Source: Piromyces finnis (taxonomy: Eukaryota > Neocallimastigomycota > Neocallimastigomycetes > Neocallimastigales > Neocallimastigaceae). Taken from it: 64,000 bases of DNA. The notes under the pieces are model-generated. The model did not search any database. It saw only the letters and a list, made by a program, of their open reading frames with translations, and was not told where the DNA came from. The translations under genes and the position numbers were made by a program. Shown here piece by piece: positions 51,419 to 63,303 of the stretch. Each line of letters begins with the position of its first letter. Positions within the stretch are counted from its first letter, which is position 1. The DNA is taken from contig MCFH01000028.1 of assembly GCA_002104945.1 (NCBI GenBank), positions 558,001 through 622,000 of the forward strand, written 5' to 3'.

Positions 51419-51823
51419 TGTAACGAATCATAGAAATTAGTAACCTGTCTTAGTGGTTAGTAACTAAGACCTTGGTTTGAACTACTCGAGTTCGAAACCT
51501 CATTAATATCTTTTTAATTATTAAAATATTTTATAACGAAATTTTACCAAAGAAGATAATTTCTGATTGGCTTAAAAAATTAAGTTGTAAAATTTTTATA
51601 AATTTACTTTTAAAAATTTTTATATAAATACGAGTGAAATTTCTCAAAAAATTATTTTGAATTCGAGTTTTTATTAACAAAAAATTTTATAATAAAAATA
51701 AAATTATTAAACACTAACCTGTTATAATTTTGTTAAGTGTTCAATAATAAAATTTTTATTTGCTTTTATTATTTTCCTTTTTATATATTTGTGTTTTTAT
51801 TTATTGAACATTAGTTCTTTACA
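51419..51823 (+). repeat. E5 5' LTR (405 bp)
   Basis: TGTAACGAATC...GTTCTTTACA, with a TATAAATA box at 51623-51630. Partner of the split 3' LTR. Confidence 0.93.
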
Positions 51824-51833
51824 ATAAAAACTC
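51823..51833 (+). other. E5 self-complementary primer site
   Basis: AATAAAAACTC at the LTR/leader junction is an 11-nt exact complement of GAGTTTTTATT at 51665-51675 within the LTR, about 40 nt beyond the TATA box. An 11-nt self-primer is what Tf1 uses. Confidence 0.6.
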
Positions 51834-52525
51834 CTAAAATATATAATAACACCTTAGTGTTTAAAAAAGGAAGAATTTTTAATTTATTAAAAAATTAAGT
51901 AAGTCAGTGAAGCTTATTTTAACAATAAGGGTACTGAAAACAAAAGTAAAACCCACAGTTATTATAAGGGGAGCGCCAGGACGCTTAATTTAATAATAAA
52001 GAAAAAATTCATTTTCTAATAAAACGTTTTCTACTTTTAATAAATAAAATTAAATTTTATTTATTATTCTTTGAAAAATATAATAAAATAACAAAGAAGT
52101 TAGGATTCAATAACTCCCTTAGCGTGGATAGTTGGACACCTATACGTAATACTTTGTTGTTTAGATATTATTAATAATCGGGGAATTAAACCTATTTTTT
52201 TCTTTCCGCTTAATTAAGTAAGTGACAATAAAGAAACTAATACCGTTAATTCCTTTTATTGAAAATTTTCATTTCCAATATTAACAATTGATAATATCTA
52301 CGTTATCAACAAAGAGCTACAAGGGACCTAGTATTGAATACTAATAAAATTAAATATTTGATGGTCCAATACTATTTAATTTGACTCTTTGTCTATATTT
52401 AAAATATTTTAATCAATAAATAATAATAAAGATTTAATTTTTTTTTTCCTTCTTAATTTCTTCAAACATAACTTTATCTTATTTACATAATTTTTATTTT
52501 CAAACAATTATATTTTTTAATTCTA
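51834..52525 (+). other. E5 leader
   Basis: About 690 bp of leader before the gag-pol ATG. It holds short GC-richer patches (51960-51990, 52105-52145) but no coding signal. Confidence 0.55.
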
Positions 52526-55500
52526 ATGGAAGGACAAATATTTGATAACGCCTCACTAAAAGACGGTTTCGCAGGAGACAGAAAATATCTCAAAGGTTTC
52601 TTAGCCAAAATAGAACTTGTTTTTCTCCTTTATCCCGAAAGATATCAAGATGAAGAGAGCAAGGTTATCTACCTGATTTCTCGCCTTTATGGAAATGCAT
52701 TAAATTGGGCCGCTACGCTTATTGACAACCATGATCCATGTCTGACCAACTACCAAGCATTCAAGGAAAGACTAAAGGCGTTCTATGGGAACAATGATGC
52801 AGTCTACGTAGCCAATCAAATGCTACGTACTCTCAAGCAACATCGTTTGGGCGGCATCAGAGGATACATCCTTGAATTTAACAAATACTCTGATGAATCT
52901 AACTGGAATGAAGAGGCTAAGATGGATGCTTTTATCGCTGGGCTCAACCAAGAAGTTGCAATGAAGATATTAGAGATGTTCCCAGGACCAAGAGATTTGT
53001 TTTCCCTCCAAACTATTGCAGCTAGAATAGACTCCAGACTTGCTACCAGGGGATTATTTTTTGACAAAAATTCTAAGGGACCAAGTTCTAATTCCAGCAA
53101 TGGCTCCAGAAAGGCTTCCACAAATCTAAAAGAACATCCCAAGAAGAAAAGATACTTTGGTCCGTTATCCAAGGAAGAAAAAGAAAGAAGAAGTAAGGAA
53201 AACTTATGTGTCTATTGTGGATCTCCAGGACACCAACTGAAAGATTGTCATAAGAGAAGAAATAAAAACTCAGCATTCGAATCTTTAGTTTCTCTACAAA
53301 ATAATTCTACCAATTCCAAGAAAAATCAACAAGATAGGGTAACCTCAAATTTTAAATTATCGTTTGAACTAGACACAAAAATTCTTATAGACTCCGGTTC
53401 TAGACTTAATCTAATAGATGTCGACTATTGCAACGATCACAATATTCCCTACCACTATGAAGAAGATTTACCCAACGTATTCGGTATTGGTGGTAGCCAA
53501 AAACTGTTCGGAGTTACTCCACCTCTTAATCTTCGCTACATGGATCACCTATGCCGTACTGTCTTTTACGTTACTGATCTACCTGTATATCCTTGTATTC
53601 TAGGTCTACGTTGGCTTAAGGAACATAATCCAAGTATTGACTTTGAAAATAATAAATTATCTTTTGGTTCTTCATATTGCTTGGATCATTGTATGACTCT
53701 CCCTTCGAATGTTCCCGAATTCCATCAGGAAACTTCTGTTTTTTCTACTGATTGCAATAACTCTTCTTCCGTTTCTTTGCCTATTTTTATTGACAAATCT
53801 AAATCTTCTTTTTCAAATTCTAAGTTATCTCATTCTCGTAATCCCAAAGAAAATCATTCTAAATCTGTCTTAATTAACAATGAATCTGTTAACGATCCTT
53901 TATCACAAGAGACTTGTACTGTCATGGCTTCTAATATATCTCTTTCTAAAGTTGACACTTATTCACCAAAAAACTCTCTTAAAGACTCAAATCCTATTAC
54001 TAAACTTCCGAAGGAATTAGAATCATATATGGACGTCTTTAGCGAATCTTCTGCTGATCAATTACCACCTCATCGTCCTTATGATTGCCAAATAAACCTA
54101 ATCGAAAATGCCAAGCTATTTTATGGACCAATCTACCCACTAACAGACGAAGAAACAAGAATTTTGAAGGATTATATCGATGAAAACCTCAAAAAGGGTT
54201 TCATTAGGAAATCCAAATCTCCTGCTGGTGCGCCTGTACTTTTCGTTCCTAAAAAGAATGGTGAACTCCGTCTTTGTCAAGATTATAGGGAACTCAACAA
54301 AATTACCATTAGAGATTCCTATCCTCTACCTCTGATTCAAGATATGCTAGAGCATCTTGGTAAAGCGAAAATCTTCTCAAAATTGGATTTACGATCAGCA
54401 TATAACTTGGTCCGAATCAAAAAGGGTGATGAATATAAAACAGCTTTCACCTGCAAATTCGGCCACTTTGAATACCTGGTAATGCCATTCGGACTGAAAA
54501 ACGCCCCGGCTGTTTTTCAGCATTTTATCAATGATGTTCTGGAAAATATTCTAGGGATTTTTGTTTATTCATATATTGACGATTTAATTATTTTTTCTGA
54601 AAACCATAAATCCCACATTAAGCACGTTATCGAAGTCCTGGATCGCTTAAGAAATGCTGGTCTTTATGCTAAGCTTGAAAAGTGTGAATTCTTTGTTTCC
54701 TCTATTGATTTCCTTGGTCATCGTATATCCTCTGAAGGTATACATATGGACCCCAATAAGGTTTCTGCTATTATTAATTGGCCAGTTCCGTCCAGTGTCA
54801 AGGAAGTTCAATCTTTTATTGGCCTAGCCAACTACTATCGTCGGTTTATTCCTAATTTTGCCAAAGTTGCACAACCCCTTCACAGACTACTTCGTAAAAA
54901 CGTTAAATTTGATTTTTCCTCTGAAGCTTTTGATGCATTTAATACCATTAAATCATTAATTTCATCTGCTCCCATCCTGTCTCATCCAAATCGTGATCTT
55001 CCCTTTATTGTTGAAACCGACTCTAGCAACTTTGCTATAGGAGCAGTTCTGTCTCAAAAATCTCCTGATGATAAAATGATCCATCCTGTCGCTTTCTATT
55101 CAAGATCTCTTACTTCCGCTGAAAGAAACTATCCTATATACGATAAAGAACTTTTAGCTATTGTTAATGCTCTTGAGACTTGGCGACATTTTCTCAAAGG
55201 TGCTTTAACCCCGTTTACTATTTATTCAGATCATCGAAACTTACTATATCAAAAGAAACCGGAAAAAATGTCACAACGTCTCGTTCGTTGGGCCCTTTTC
55301 CTTTCCGAATTTAACTTTAAAATTCTCTACCGCTCTGGTTCATCAAATGGTAAACCTGATGCGCTTTCACGAAGACCTGATTATATAGATTCCTCTCTTC
55401 CTTCTGATGCTCCTTTTTCGGTTTTACGCCCTGAGAATTTCTGCGCTTTGATTTGTTCCATTTCTTCTCTTAATGATGAAATATTATCTGAATATGTGAA

Positions 55501-56846
55501 CGACTCTTTTTACATTGACATTTGCAATTTTCTTGAAAATAAGAATCTCCCAGCTCCACATCCACAAAGTAATAAATTCTCTCTTAGTAATAGTTTTCTT
55601 CTTTTTGAAACTCTGTCATGATTCCCCCTCTGCCGGTCATTTCGGTATCCGCAAAACTATTTCTTTGATCTCTCGTGACTTTTGGTGGCCATCCATTTCT
55701 ATTGATGTTAAGAATTATATCCGATCTTGTGAGATTTGTTGCCGCTCCAAGCCTTCTCGTCATAAACCATATGGTTTACTTCAACCCCTTGAGATTAGTG
55801 ACCATCCTTGGGCTTCTATTTCTATGGATTTCATTACTGACCTCCCTCCTTCTGATTGATTTAACACTATTCTTGTTGTAGTTGACCGCCTTACTAAAAT
55901 GTGCCACCTCATTCCCTTTAAAGGTATTCCTTCTGCTTCTGATACTGCTTTTGCTTTTTTGAATTATATTTTCAAAATTCACGGTCTCCCCTCTGAAATT
56001 ATTTCCGATAGAGGCGCGCAATTCACTTCGAAATTTTGGAAATCTATTTGCCAATCTTTGGACGTCAATGTTAAATATTCTTCACCATATCATCATCAAT
56101 CCAATGGCCAAACGGAGAGGGTAAACTCCGTTGTTGAACCATATTTAAGATGCTTTTCTAATTATAAAGGAACAAATTGGATCAACTTTCTTCCATTGGC
56201 AGAATTCAGTTACAATAATGCTGTTCAAGACTCAACAAAATTCTCACCATTCTTCCTAAATTATGGTTATCACCCAAAATACTCTCCGGTAATTCCTGAC
56301 CAAACGAATGTTCCAAGAGCTGAAGAATTTACAAGAGACTTTGAAGACCTAATGGAGAAACTAAAAGAAAACTTAAAGAAGGCCATCCAAGTTCAAAAGA
56401 AATACGCCGACAAGTATAGACAAGAACCTCCGACATTCAAGACTGGTGACAAAGTATGGTTGGATAGCTCCTTGATAATTCATAAAGGAAATAAAAAATT
56501 TAATCCTAGGAAACTTGGCCCGTTTAGGATAATTAGTAAAATCTCTAATCTCACTTATAAATTAGAATTACCAAAATCGCTGAAGATTTACCCAATTGTT
56601 CATGTTTCAAACCTAGAACCGTATTATGAAGATAGTTTTGGAAGAATCAAAGATCCACCTCCACCTATAATAGTAAATGAAGAAGAAGAATACGAAGTAG
56701 AAGAAATACTTGATAAAAGAAAGCATTATGGGAAGATTCAATATCTAATAAAATGGAAAGGTTATCCGCTTTCAGAAGCATCTTGGGAACCTGAAAGTAA
56801 TTTAAACTGCGATGAACTAATTAAAAACTTTAATAATTCACATTAG
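52526..56846 (+). pseudogene. E5 Gag-Pol with chromodomain, one deletion/frameshift and one stop
   Basis: From ATG 52526 one frame encodes Gag (RKYLKGFLAKIELVFLLYPE, CCHC knuckle CVYCGSPGHQLKDC) and protease (KILIDSGSRLNLID, normal D-S-G). RT follows (LRLCQDYRELNKI, LDLRSAYNLVRI, MPFGLKNAPAVFQHF, YIDDLIIFS), then RNase H (FIVETDSSNFAIGAVL, DKELLAIVNALETW). Near 55600-55620 a short deletion removes about 15 residues before the integrase HHCC region and shifts the frame by one. Integrase continues in the new frame (CHDSPSAGHFGIRKT, CEICC, SMDFITDLP). TGA 55857-55859 then interrupts it, and the same frame resumes (ISDRGAQFTSKFW, HHQSNGQTERVN). A canonical chromodomain follows (YEVEEILDKRKHYGKIQYLI, KWKGYPLSEASWEPESNL) and ends at 56846. 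Confidence 0.92.
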
Positions 56847-57076
56847 TAATAGTTATTAATTTAAAAAAAAAAAAAATTAGTAATTGATAAGAGAAAAAGA
56901 GAATAGAAAATAAAAAATGAAAAAATATATTTATAATTTAATATTCATGTAATTTAAAAAAAAAAAAAAAAAAAAAATTTCAAAATGTATTCACTCGTTT
57001 CAATTATTTCTCTTATAATAAAGTAACAAATAAATTTAGTTGATTCGTCTGGTATCCGAATCCTGGAGGAGGACCA

Positions 57077-57118
57077 TGTAACGAATCATAGAAATTAGTA
57101 ACCTGTCTTAGTGGTTAG
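57077..57118 (+). repeat. E5 3' LTR, left part (42 bp)
   Basis: The first 42 bp of the 405-bp LTR, cut by E6 at the GTTAG target. The remaining 363 bp are at 63309-63671. Confidence 0.92.
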
Positions 57119-57735
57119 TGTAAAGATATCAAACGCCTCTGTTTGATATCTTTAATGTAACTTAAGCCACAAGTATTATTGTTTAAGTTACACAAATTAT
57201 ATTCAGAAAAAGAAAATGAGACATAATTTATTTATTAATAATTAAAGTTTAAAACAAAATAAATTATTAATTTATTTTTAATGTTTAACAAGCAAATTAA
57301 TATTCTCAATTCAAACCCCTAGTTTTAGTATTGTTTTGTAATAGAAATAGACATCTAGTATATAATTATTAAATGTTTAATATATCAATAATACATGGGC
57401 ACATATTCAAATTGAATGGTACTTAATTTGAATTGCCAATTGTATTTTACTAAAAATAGTTATAGTTTAAATATTTATTAATAATTAAGATTTTAGTGTA
57501 GATTTTAAATAATAATATATAAGAAATAAATAGTTATAATATAATATAAATGTATTTAGGAAAAATATAAATAGAAGATATTTTTCATCATTTTATCGAT
57601 GTAATTGTTATTATTAAAATTCTATTATAATAAAAGATATTTTATAAAACAATTTTTTATTTTATTTTTTCAAAATCTTGTGTTATTGTAATAGAATAGA
57701 TATCCTAATCTATTCTTTCAGTGTTCAACATTACA
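57119..57735 (+). repeat. E6 5' LTR (617 bp)
   Basis: It opens with a perfect 14-bp hairpin (57121-57134 with 57141-57154, loop GCCTCT). TATAAATAG is at 57566-57574, and the self-primer GTAATTGTTATT is at 57601-57612. It differs from the 3' copy in a cluster near 57290-57420. Confidence 0.92.
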
Positions 57736-57746
57736 ATAACAATTAC
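57735..57746 (+). other. E6 self-complementary primer site
   Basis: AATAACAATTAC at the LTR/leader junction is the exact complement of GTAATTGTTATT at 57601-57612, about 30 nt downstream of the TATA box. The same 12-mer pair is found in E4. Confidence 0.7.
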
Positions 57747-57907
57747 CTAACATACAAATAAGAGTACGTTAGGATATCTTGGATAACTACTAGTGTCTTT
57801 GTGAGCTACCATTTTTATAAATTTATTCTATTATCTTGCTCGACACTGTAACATACAGAGAGAGTCTGAAGCAACGTTTTAGTATAGATTTTTCTTTAGT
57901 TACTTTG

Positions 57908-57946
<39 letters not shown>

Positions 57947-58060
57947 ACTTGCTTGTAATAGTAGCAGGAAACAATCGGTAATCTTAATTTTTTCATTTAG
58001 TGTCTAGTTGGTGAATTGGAGGAATTAATAAATATATTTGATAATTGGAATTTGGAGGAA
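57747..58060 (+). other. E6 leader
   Basis: About 310 bp between primer site and gag, with an A-run of about 30 nt near 57913-57943. No GGTAG array like that of E4 is present. Confidence 0.55.
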
Positions 58061-61000
58061 ATGACGGATAGAATGGAGAATGCTGCTGGGAATCATGGAA
58101 GCATTATTAATGCTCCACCATTATTCACTGGTAGGCAAAGGGAATTAGATGGTTTTTTAACCAGAGTGGAATTGGTTTTCCGAACTCGACCGGCACTGTA
58201 TAATACAGATCGCGTCCGGGTTGACTTCGTTATTTCCTACTTCTCTGGGAAACCGTTGGAATGGGCTTCATCACTAATGCGGAATAATAGTGGGATATTA
58301 AACAATTATGATGAATTTATAGATCGTTTGAGGGCTAATTTCGGATGTGACCGTTATGATACTGTTGTTGCGAATGGTAAATTAGACAACATCCGACAAA
58401 AAAAAACTTGGATATGTTGTTGATTATATTACCGAGTTTCAAAGAATAAGCCAAAATTCAAACTTTAATGAAAGTGCAAAGATCTATATGTTTCTGAAAG
58501 GTTTAAACCCACAGTTAAGAGAAAAGTTGGCTTTTGTTGAAACCAATCCAAATTCAATGGAACAGTTAATATCTTCAACAATTTTGGTTGAAGATATGAT
58601 GAAAAGAAATTCTTTAAGTGAATTCTATTTTAACAATAGGATTGCGGGAGATCCTATGGATGTTGATGTTTTTAAAATTAGTGCGGATAGGAAACGTAAG
58701 CGTTATATCAACATTCAAGGATCCAGCGGTCGTTATGAGGAGAGATCAAATAATTTTGAAGAAGAAAGAAAAAAGGGTGTTTGTTTTCTTTGCAAGAAAC
58801 CAGGACATTTGAAATTCAATTGTCCTAATAGAGTTAAACCAAAAAGAGTATTCCGGATTATTAAGGAAAAGACTCCTAGAATTGCTAATCCAAGGATTTA
58901 TAAAGTGGGAGTCATGGATAGCAAAAAAGACGTAAATATTATCGATTTTTATTTAAGTACAAACAATATTCCGGAAGTTAAAGTTAGAGTGTTAGTTGAT
59001 TCAGGATCCGAATTAAGTTTTATTAATCCTGAACTTGCTAAAGAAATTGGAATTCATTTTGAAACTGTTGAGCCTTTCCGAGTTTCAGGAGTTAACGATG
59101 GGATTTCTTGTGTAATGGAACGGAGTGAAAAGTGCATATTAAGATGTAGAAATCATTTTGAAACTATTCAATTATATAGTTTAAAGGTTCCTGGTGTCGA
59201 CGTAATTCTTGGACTACCATGGATTAAAAAGCACAATCCTGAGGCTTTTTATGATTCCAAGAAAATCAATTTTAGTTCGGGATATTGCGCTAGACACTGT
59301 AACCATGGGAAAAGAAATAGAAAAAGTAAGAAGAAATCTAAGAAGGACGAATTAGACCATGAAGTCCTCGACAAAAGTATTATGAAAAAATCGGCTAAAT
59401 CCATCGGTCTCTCGGATAATGCAAACACCTCGAATAATGAAGACAAGGAGTACGTTAGAGGACGCCTAGTAAGAACTATTAATGATGAAGAAGACAGCGA
59501 AGATGACGGAGACAATTATAATAAAAAAGTTAAATGTATAATTAGTAAAATTAGTGAAACATGTAATAGTAATAATAAATGTAATTATGAATGTAATGAA
59601 AATAGTCTTAGTTTAATAGAAACAAAGATTAAGAATAATGAATTAAATAAAGAAAAAATGGTCACCGTACCATCCGAATATATTGAATTTTTAGAAGTGT
59701 TTAACGAAAAAAATTGTGAAGTGTTACCTCCTCATAGACCTTATGATTGTGAAATCAAGATTAAGGATGATTCAACTTTATTTTATGGACCCTTGTATCC
59801 ATTAACTGAAGTTGAAAGAGAGGAACTTAAAAAATATATAGATGAAAATTTAAATAAGGGTTTTGTTAGGAAATCATCGTCTCCTGCAGGGGCTCCAATT
59901 TTGTTCGTTAAAAAGAAGGATGGCTCCCTGAGACTTTGTATTGATTATAGAAAGTTGAATGACATTACCATTCGTAATTCATATCCTTTACCTTTAATTA
60001 GTGACCTTCTGGAAAGAGTGAAAAATGCTAAAATTTTCACTAAATTAGATCTCAAATCTGCTTATAATCTTATTCGTATTAAAGAAGGTGACGAATACAA
60101 AACAGCTTTTCGTACTAGGTATGGTCATTATGAATATCTAGTTATGCCTTTTGGATTAAAGAATGCACCTGCAACTTTTCAACACTTTATTAACGATGTT
60201 CTCAGTGATTACTTAGACGATTTTGTTATCTCGTATATTGATGATATCCTTATTTATTCTAATAATATCGAAGAGCATCATGAGCATGTTAAAAAGGTAC
60301 TTAAGAAACTACTTGAAAATAATCTTTATGTTAAATTAGAAAAATGTGAGTTTGATGTTGAGAAAACCACTTTTCTTGGTTATGTCATTTCAAAGGATGG
60401 ATTGCAAATGGATGAAAATAAAGTTAAAGCAATTCTCGATTGGCCGGTTCCCAAGAATGTTAAAGAGGTTCAGTCTTTTATTGGTTTATGCAACTATTAC
60501 AGAATTTTTATTAAAGACTTTGCTAAAATTGCAAACCCTCTTCACAAACTCACTAGAAAGAATGTTGCTTTTAACTGGGTGAAAGAAGATCAGGACGCTT
60601 TTATTTTATTAAAATCTCTGTTCACGTCAGCTCCTATTCTGAAACATGCGGATAGTAATAAACAATTTATTGTAGAAACTGATGCTAGTAATTATGCTGT
60701 CGGTGCTATTCTCTCTCAAGAATTTGATGGCAAATTACATCCTATTGCATTTCTTTCTAAAAGTTTGACGAGTTGTCAAAGAAACTATCCTATATATGAC
60801 AAGGAACTTTTAGCTATTGTAATTGCTCTTGAAGAATGGCGTCATTATTTAGAAGGTGCACGCCATCCGTTCATAATTTATACTGATCACAAGAATTTAA
60901 CATTTCCTAGAAAACCTGAAATGTTATCTCAGAGACAAATTAGATGGAATTTGTTCTTATCCAGATTTGATTTTAAACTCATTTATAGAGCTGGAAAGAA

Positions 61001-62660
61001 ATCCGGTAAGCCTGATATCCTGTCTCGTAGAAGTGACCATTTAGAGAATAATATTAATTCTGATGTTTCTTGTCTTACTATTTCGTTTCATCATAGCGAT
61101 AACAAACCGTTAATCGATTCTATTTTATTAGAACTTAAAAATGACGATTTGTATAATTCTATTGTCCAATTTAAAATGAATGGTTCTGCATGTAATGCAC
61201 CTATTAAAAATATTGATAAAGTTATTATTGATAATGAAGGATTTTTGTTATATAATAATCTTATTTATGTTCCTAAATCTCTTAGGACAAGAGTTTTGGA
61301 ACTTCATCATGATTCTGTTGCTGCTGGTCATTTCGGTATTAAGAAAACCACTGAACTGATTTCCAGAAACTTTTGGTGGCCAAGGTTTCATTCAGACGTT
61401 AAATCTTTTATCAAATCTTGCGTGACTTGTTGCAAATCTAAAGTCCCCAGACATAAGCCTTATGGATTATTATCCCCCTTGGGCACTCCCAGTAGGCCCT
61501 GGTCTGATATTTCTATTGATTTTATTGTTGATCTTCCTAAGTCCAGAGATATGACAACTCTCATGGTTGTTGTCGATAGATTTACTAAATTTGCTCACGC
61601 CATTCCTTTACGTTGTCTTCCTACTGCTTCGATTGCTGCTGATGCTTTTATTGCCAATGTCTTCCGTTTGCATGGTCTTCCTGATTCCATCATTTCTGAT
61701 AGAGGCTCGCAATTTACTTCTGACTTTTGGTCAAGACTTTGTGACCTTCTTAATATCAATCATTCATTATCGACTGCCAACCATCCGCAGACAGATGGTC
61801 AAACGGAGAGGGTGAACGGCATATTAGAACAATATTTCCGTTGTTTTATAAATAAAAAGCAGAATAACTGGGTTGATCTTATCCCATTTGCTGAATTTGC
61901 ATATAATAATACTTTACAACAATCTATAAATCAATCCCCATTCTTTGCTAATTATGGTTTTCATCCAAAGTTCAGCTTAGAAATTCCAGCTAATGATAGA
62001 CCTAGTAGAGCTGAACAAAGAGTAATTGATATGAATGAAAACTTTAAATTATTAAAAGAAAACTTAGAAAAAGCAAAAGAAACATATAAGAAATATGCCG
62101 ATATGAAGAGAATGATTCCCCCGGAGTTCGAAGTAGGAAAGAAGGTATGGTTATTGAAAGATTCTCCTGGAACTAACCTAAAGAGAAAATTAGCACCTCA
62201 AATGCTTGGTCCATTTGAGATAATTGAAAAAGTTAGTTCTCTCGCTTTCAAATTGAAACTTCCAAAGACAATGAGATGTCATCCAGTCTTTCATGTTTCA
62301 TTGTTAGAACCATATTTTGAAAACAAGTTTAACGACAGGTCTAATCGTAGGAAGAGGAACATTCACCTTAACACAGATTTAATTGAAAAAATTCCAGAGA
62401 AAATTGAAAAGATGAAATCTGTTAATGGTGAAACATTTTATAAGTTATCATGGAAAGGATTTGACAAATCCACTTGGATTTCTGAAGATCAGATTCCAGA
62501 TAAACAATTAATACAAGAGTTTGAAAGAAACTCTAAAAAGTCAAAATATAAGTCGAACGACTCCTCCATGAAAATTAGAGAGAATAAAGTTGGTAATCTA
62601 ATCAAGCATAGATACCAACCATTTGTAATTGAAATTCCTTCGAGAAAAGATTCCTTATAA
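58061..62660 (+). pseudogene. E6 Gag-Pol with chromodomain, one single-base frameshift
   Basis: ATG 58061 opens Gag (RQRELDGFLTRVELVF, VDFVISYFSGKPLEWASSL). An A9 run at 58398-58406 shifts the frame; with A8 the reading continues into the frame that runs to 62660. That frame encodes CCHC CFLCKKPGHLKFNC, protease VRVLVDSGSELSFINPELA, and RT (LRLCIDYRKLNDIT, LDLKSAYNLIRI, YIDDILIYS). RNase H (FIVETDASNYAVGAIL, DKELLAIVIALEEW) and integrase (HHDSVAAGHFGIKKT, CVTCC, ISIDFIVDLP, ISDRGSQFTSDFW, HPQTDGQTERVN) follow. A GPY-type segment (APQMLGPFEIIEKVSSLAF) and a divergent chromodomain (INGETF-like to KGFDKSTWISEDQI) end the protein. Apart from the A-run it looks intact, at about 1530 residues. Confidence 0.9.
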
Positions 62661-62664
62661 ATTA

Positions 62665-62685
62665 ATCTCGCAGGAGCTCGACTTA
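62665..62685 (+). other. 21-nt block shared by E4 and E6 after the pol stop
   Basis: The block begins ATCTCGCAGGAGCTC and ends GACTTA, between the pol stop and the polypurine tract. The same 21 bases occur on the minus strand of E4 at 39417-39437. The LTRs of these two elements are otherwise rather different. Confidence 0.75.
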
Positions 62686-62696
62686 GAGAGAGAGAT

Positions 62697-63303
62697 TGTA
62701 AAGATATCAAACGCCTCTGTTTGATATCTTTAATGTAACTTAAGCCACAAGTATTATTGTTTAAGTTACACAAATTATATTCAGAAAAAGAAAATGAGAC
62801 ATAATTTATTTATTAATAATTAAAGTTTAAAACAAAATAAATTATTAATTTATTTTTAATGTTTAACAAGTAAATTAATATTCTCAATTTAAATCCCTAG
62901 TTTTAGTATTGTTTTTTTTATAGAAATAGATAAATAATAAATGATTAATATATCAATAATACATGGGCACATATTCAAATTAAATAGTACTTAATTTGAA
63001 TTGCCAATTGTATTTTACTAAAAATAGTTATAGTTTAAATATTTATTAATAATTAAGATTTTAGTGTAGATTTTAAATAATAATATATAAGAAATAAATA
63101 GTTATAATATAATATAAATGTATTTAGGAAAAATATAAATAGAAGATATTTTTCATCATTTTATCGATGTAATTGTTATTATTAAAATTCTATTATAATA
63201 AAAGATATTTTATAAAACAATTTTTTATTTTATTTTTTCAAAATCTTGTGTTATTGTAATAGAATAGATATCCTAATCTATTCTTTCAGTGTTCAACATT
63301 ACA
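62697..63303 (+). repeat. E6 3' LTR (607 bp)
   Basis: Partner of 57119-57735. It differs by clustered C-to-T and G-to-A changes and indels in U3; the rest reads the same. Confidence 0.92.

Larger units (their letters stand above)
57119..63303 (+). mobile_element. E6: chromodomain Ty3/Gypsy element inserted in the E5 3' LTR
   Basis: The LTRs are 617 bp (57119-57735) and 607 bp (62697-63303) with TGTAAAGATATC...CATTACA ends. The 5-bp duplication is GTTAG (57114-57118, 63304-63308). It has a self-complementary primer site, one gag-pol frame with a single-base shift, and a polypurine tract AGAGAGAGAGAT before the 3' LTR. It is the innermost insertion of the E3 > E5 > E6 nest. Confidence 0.93.
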
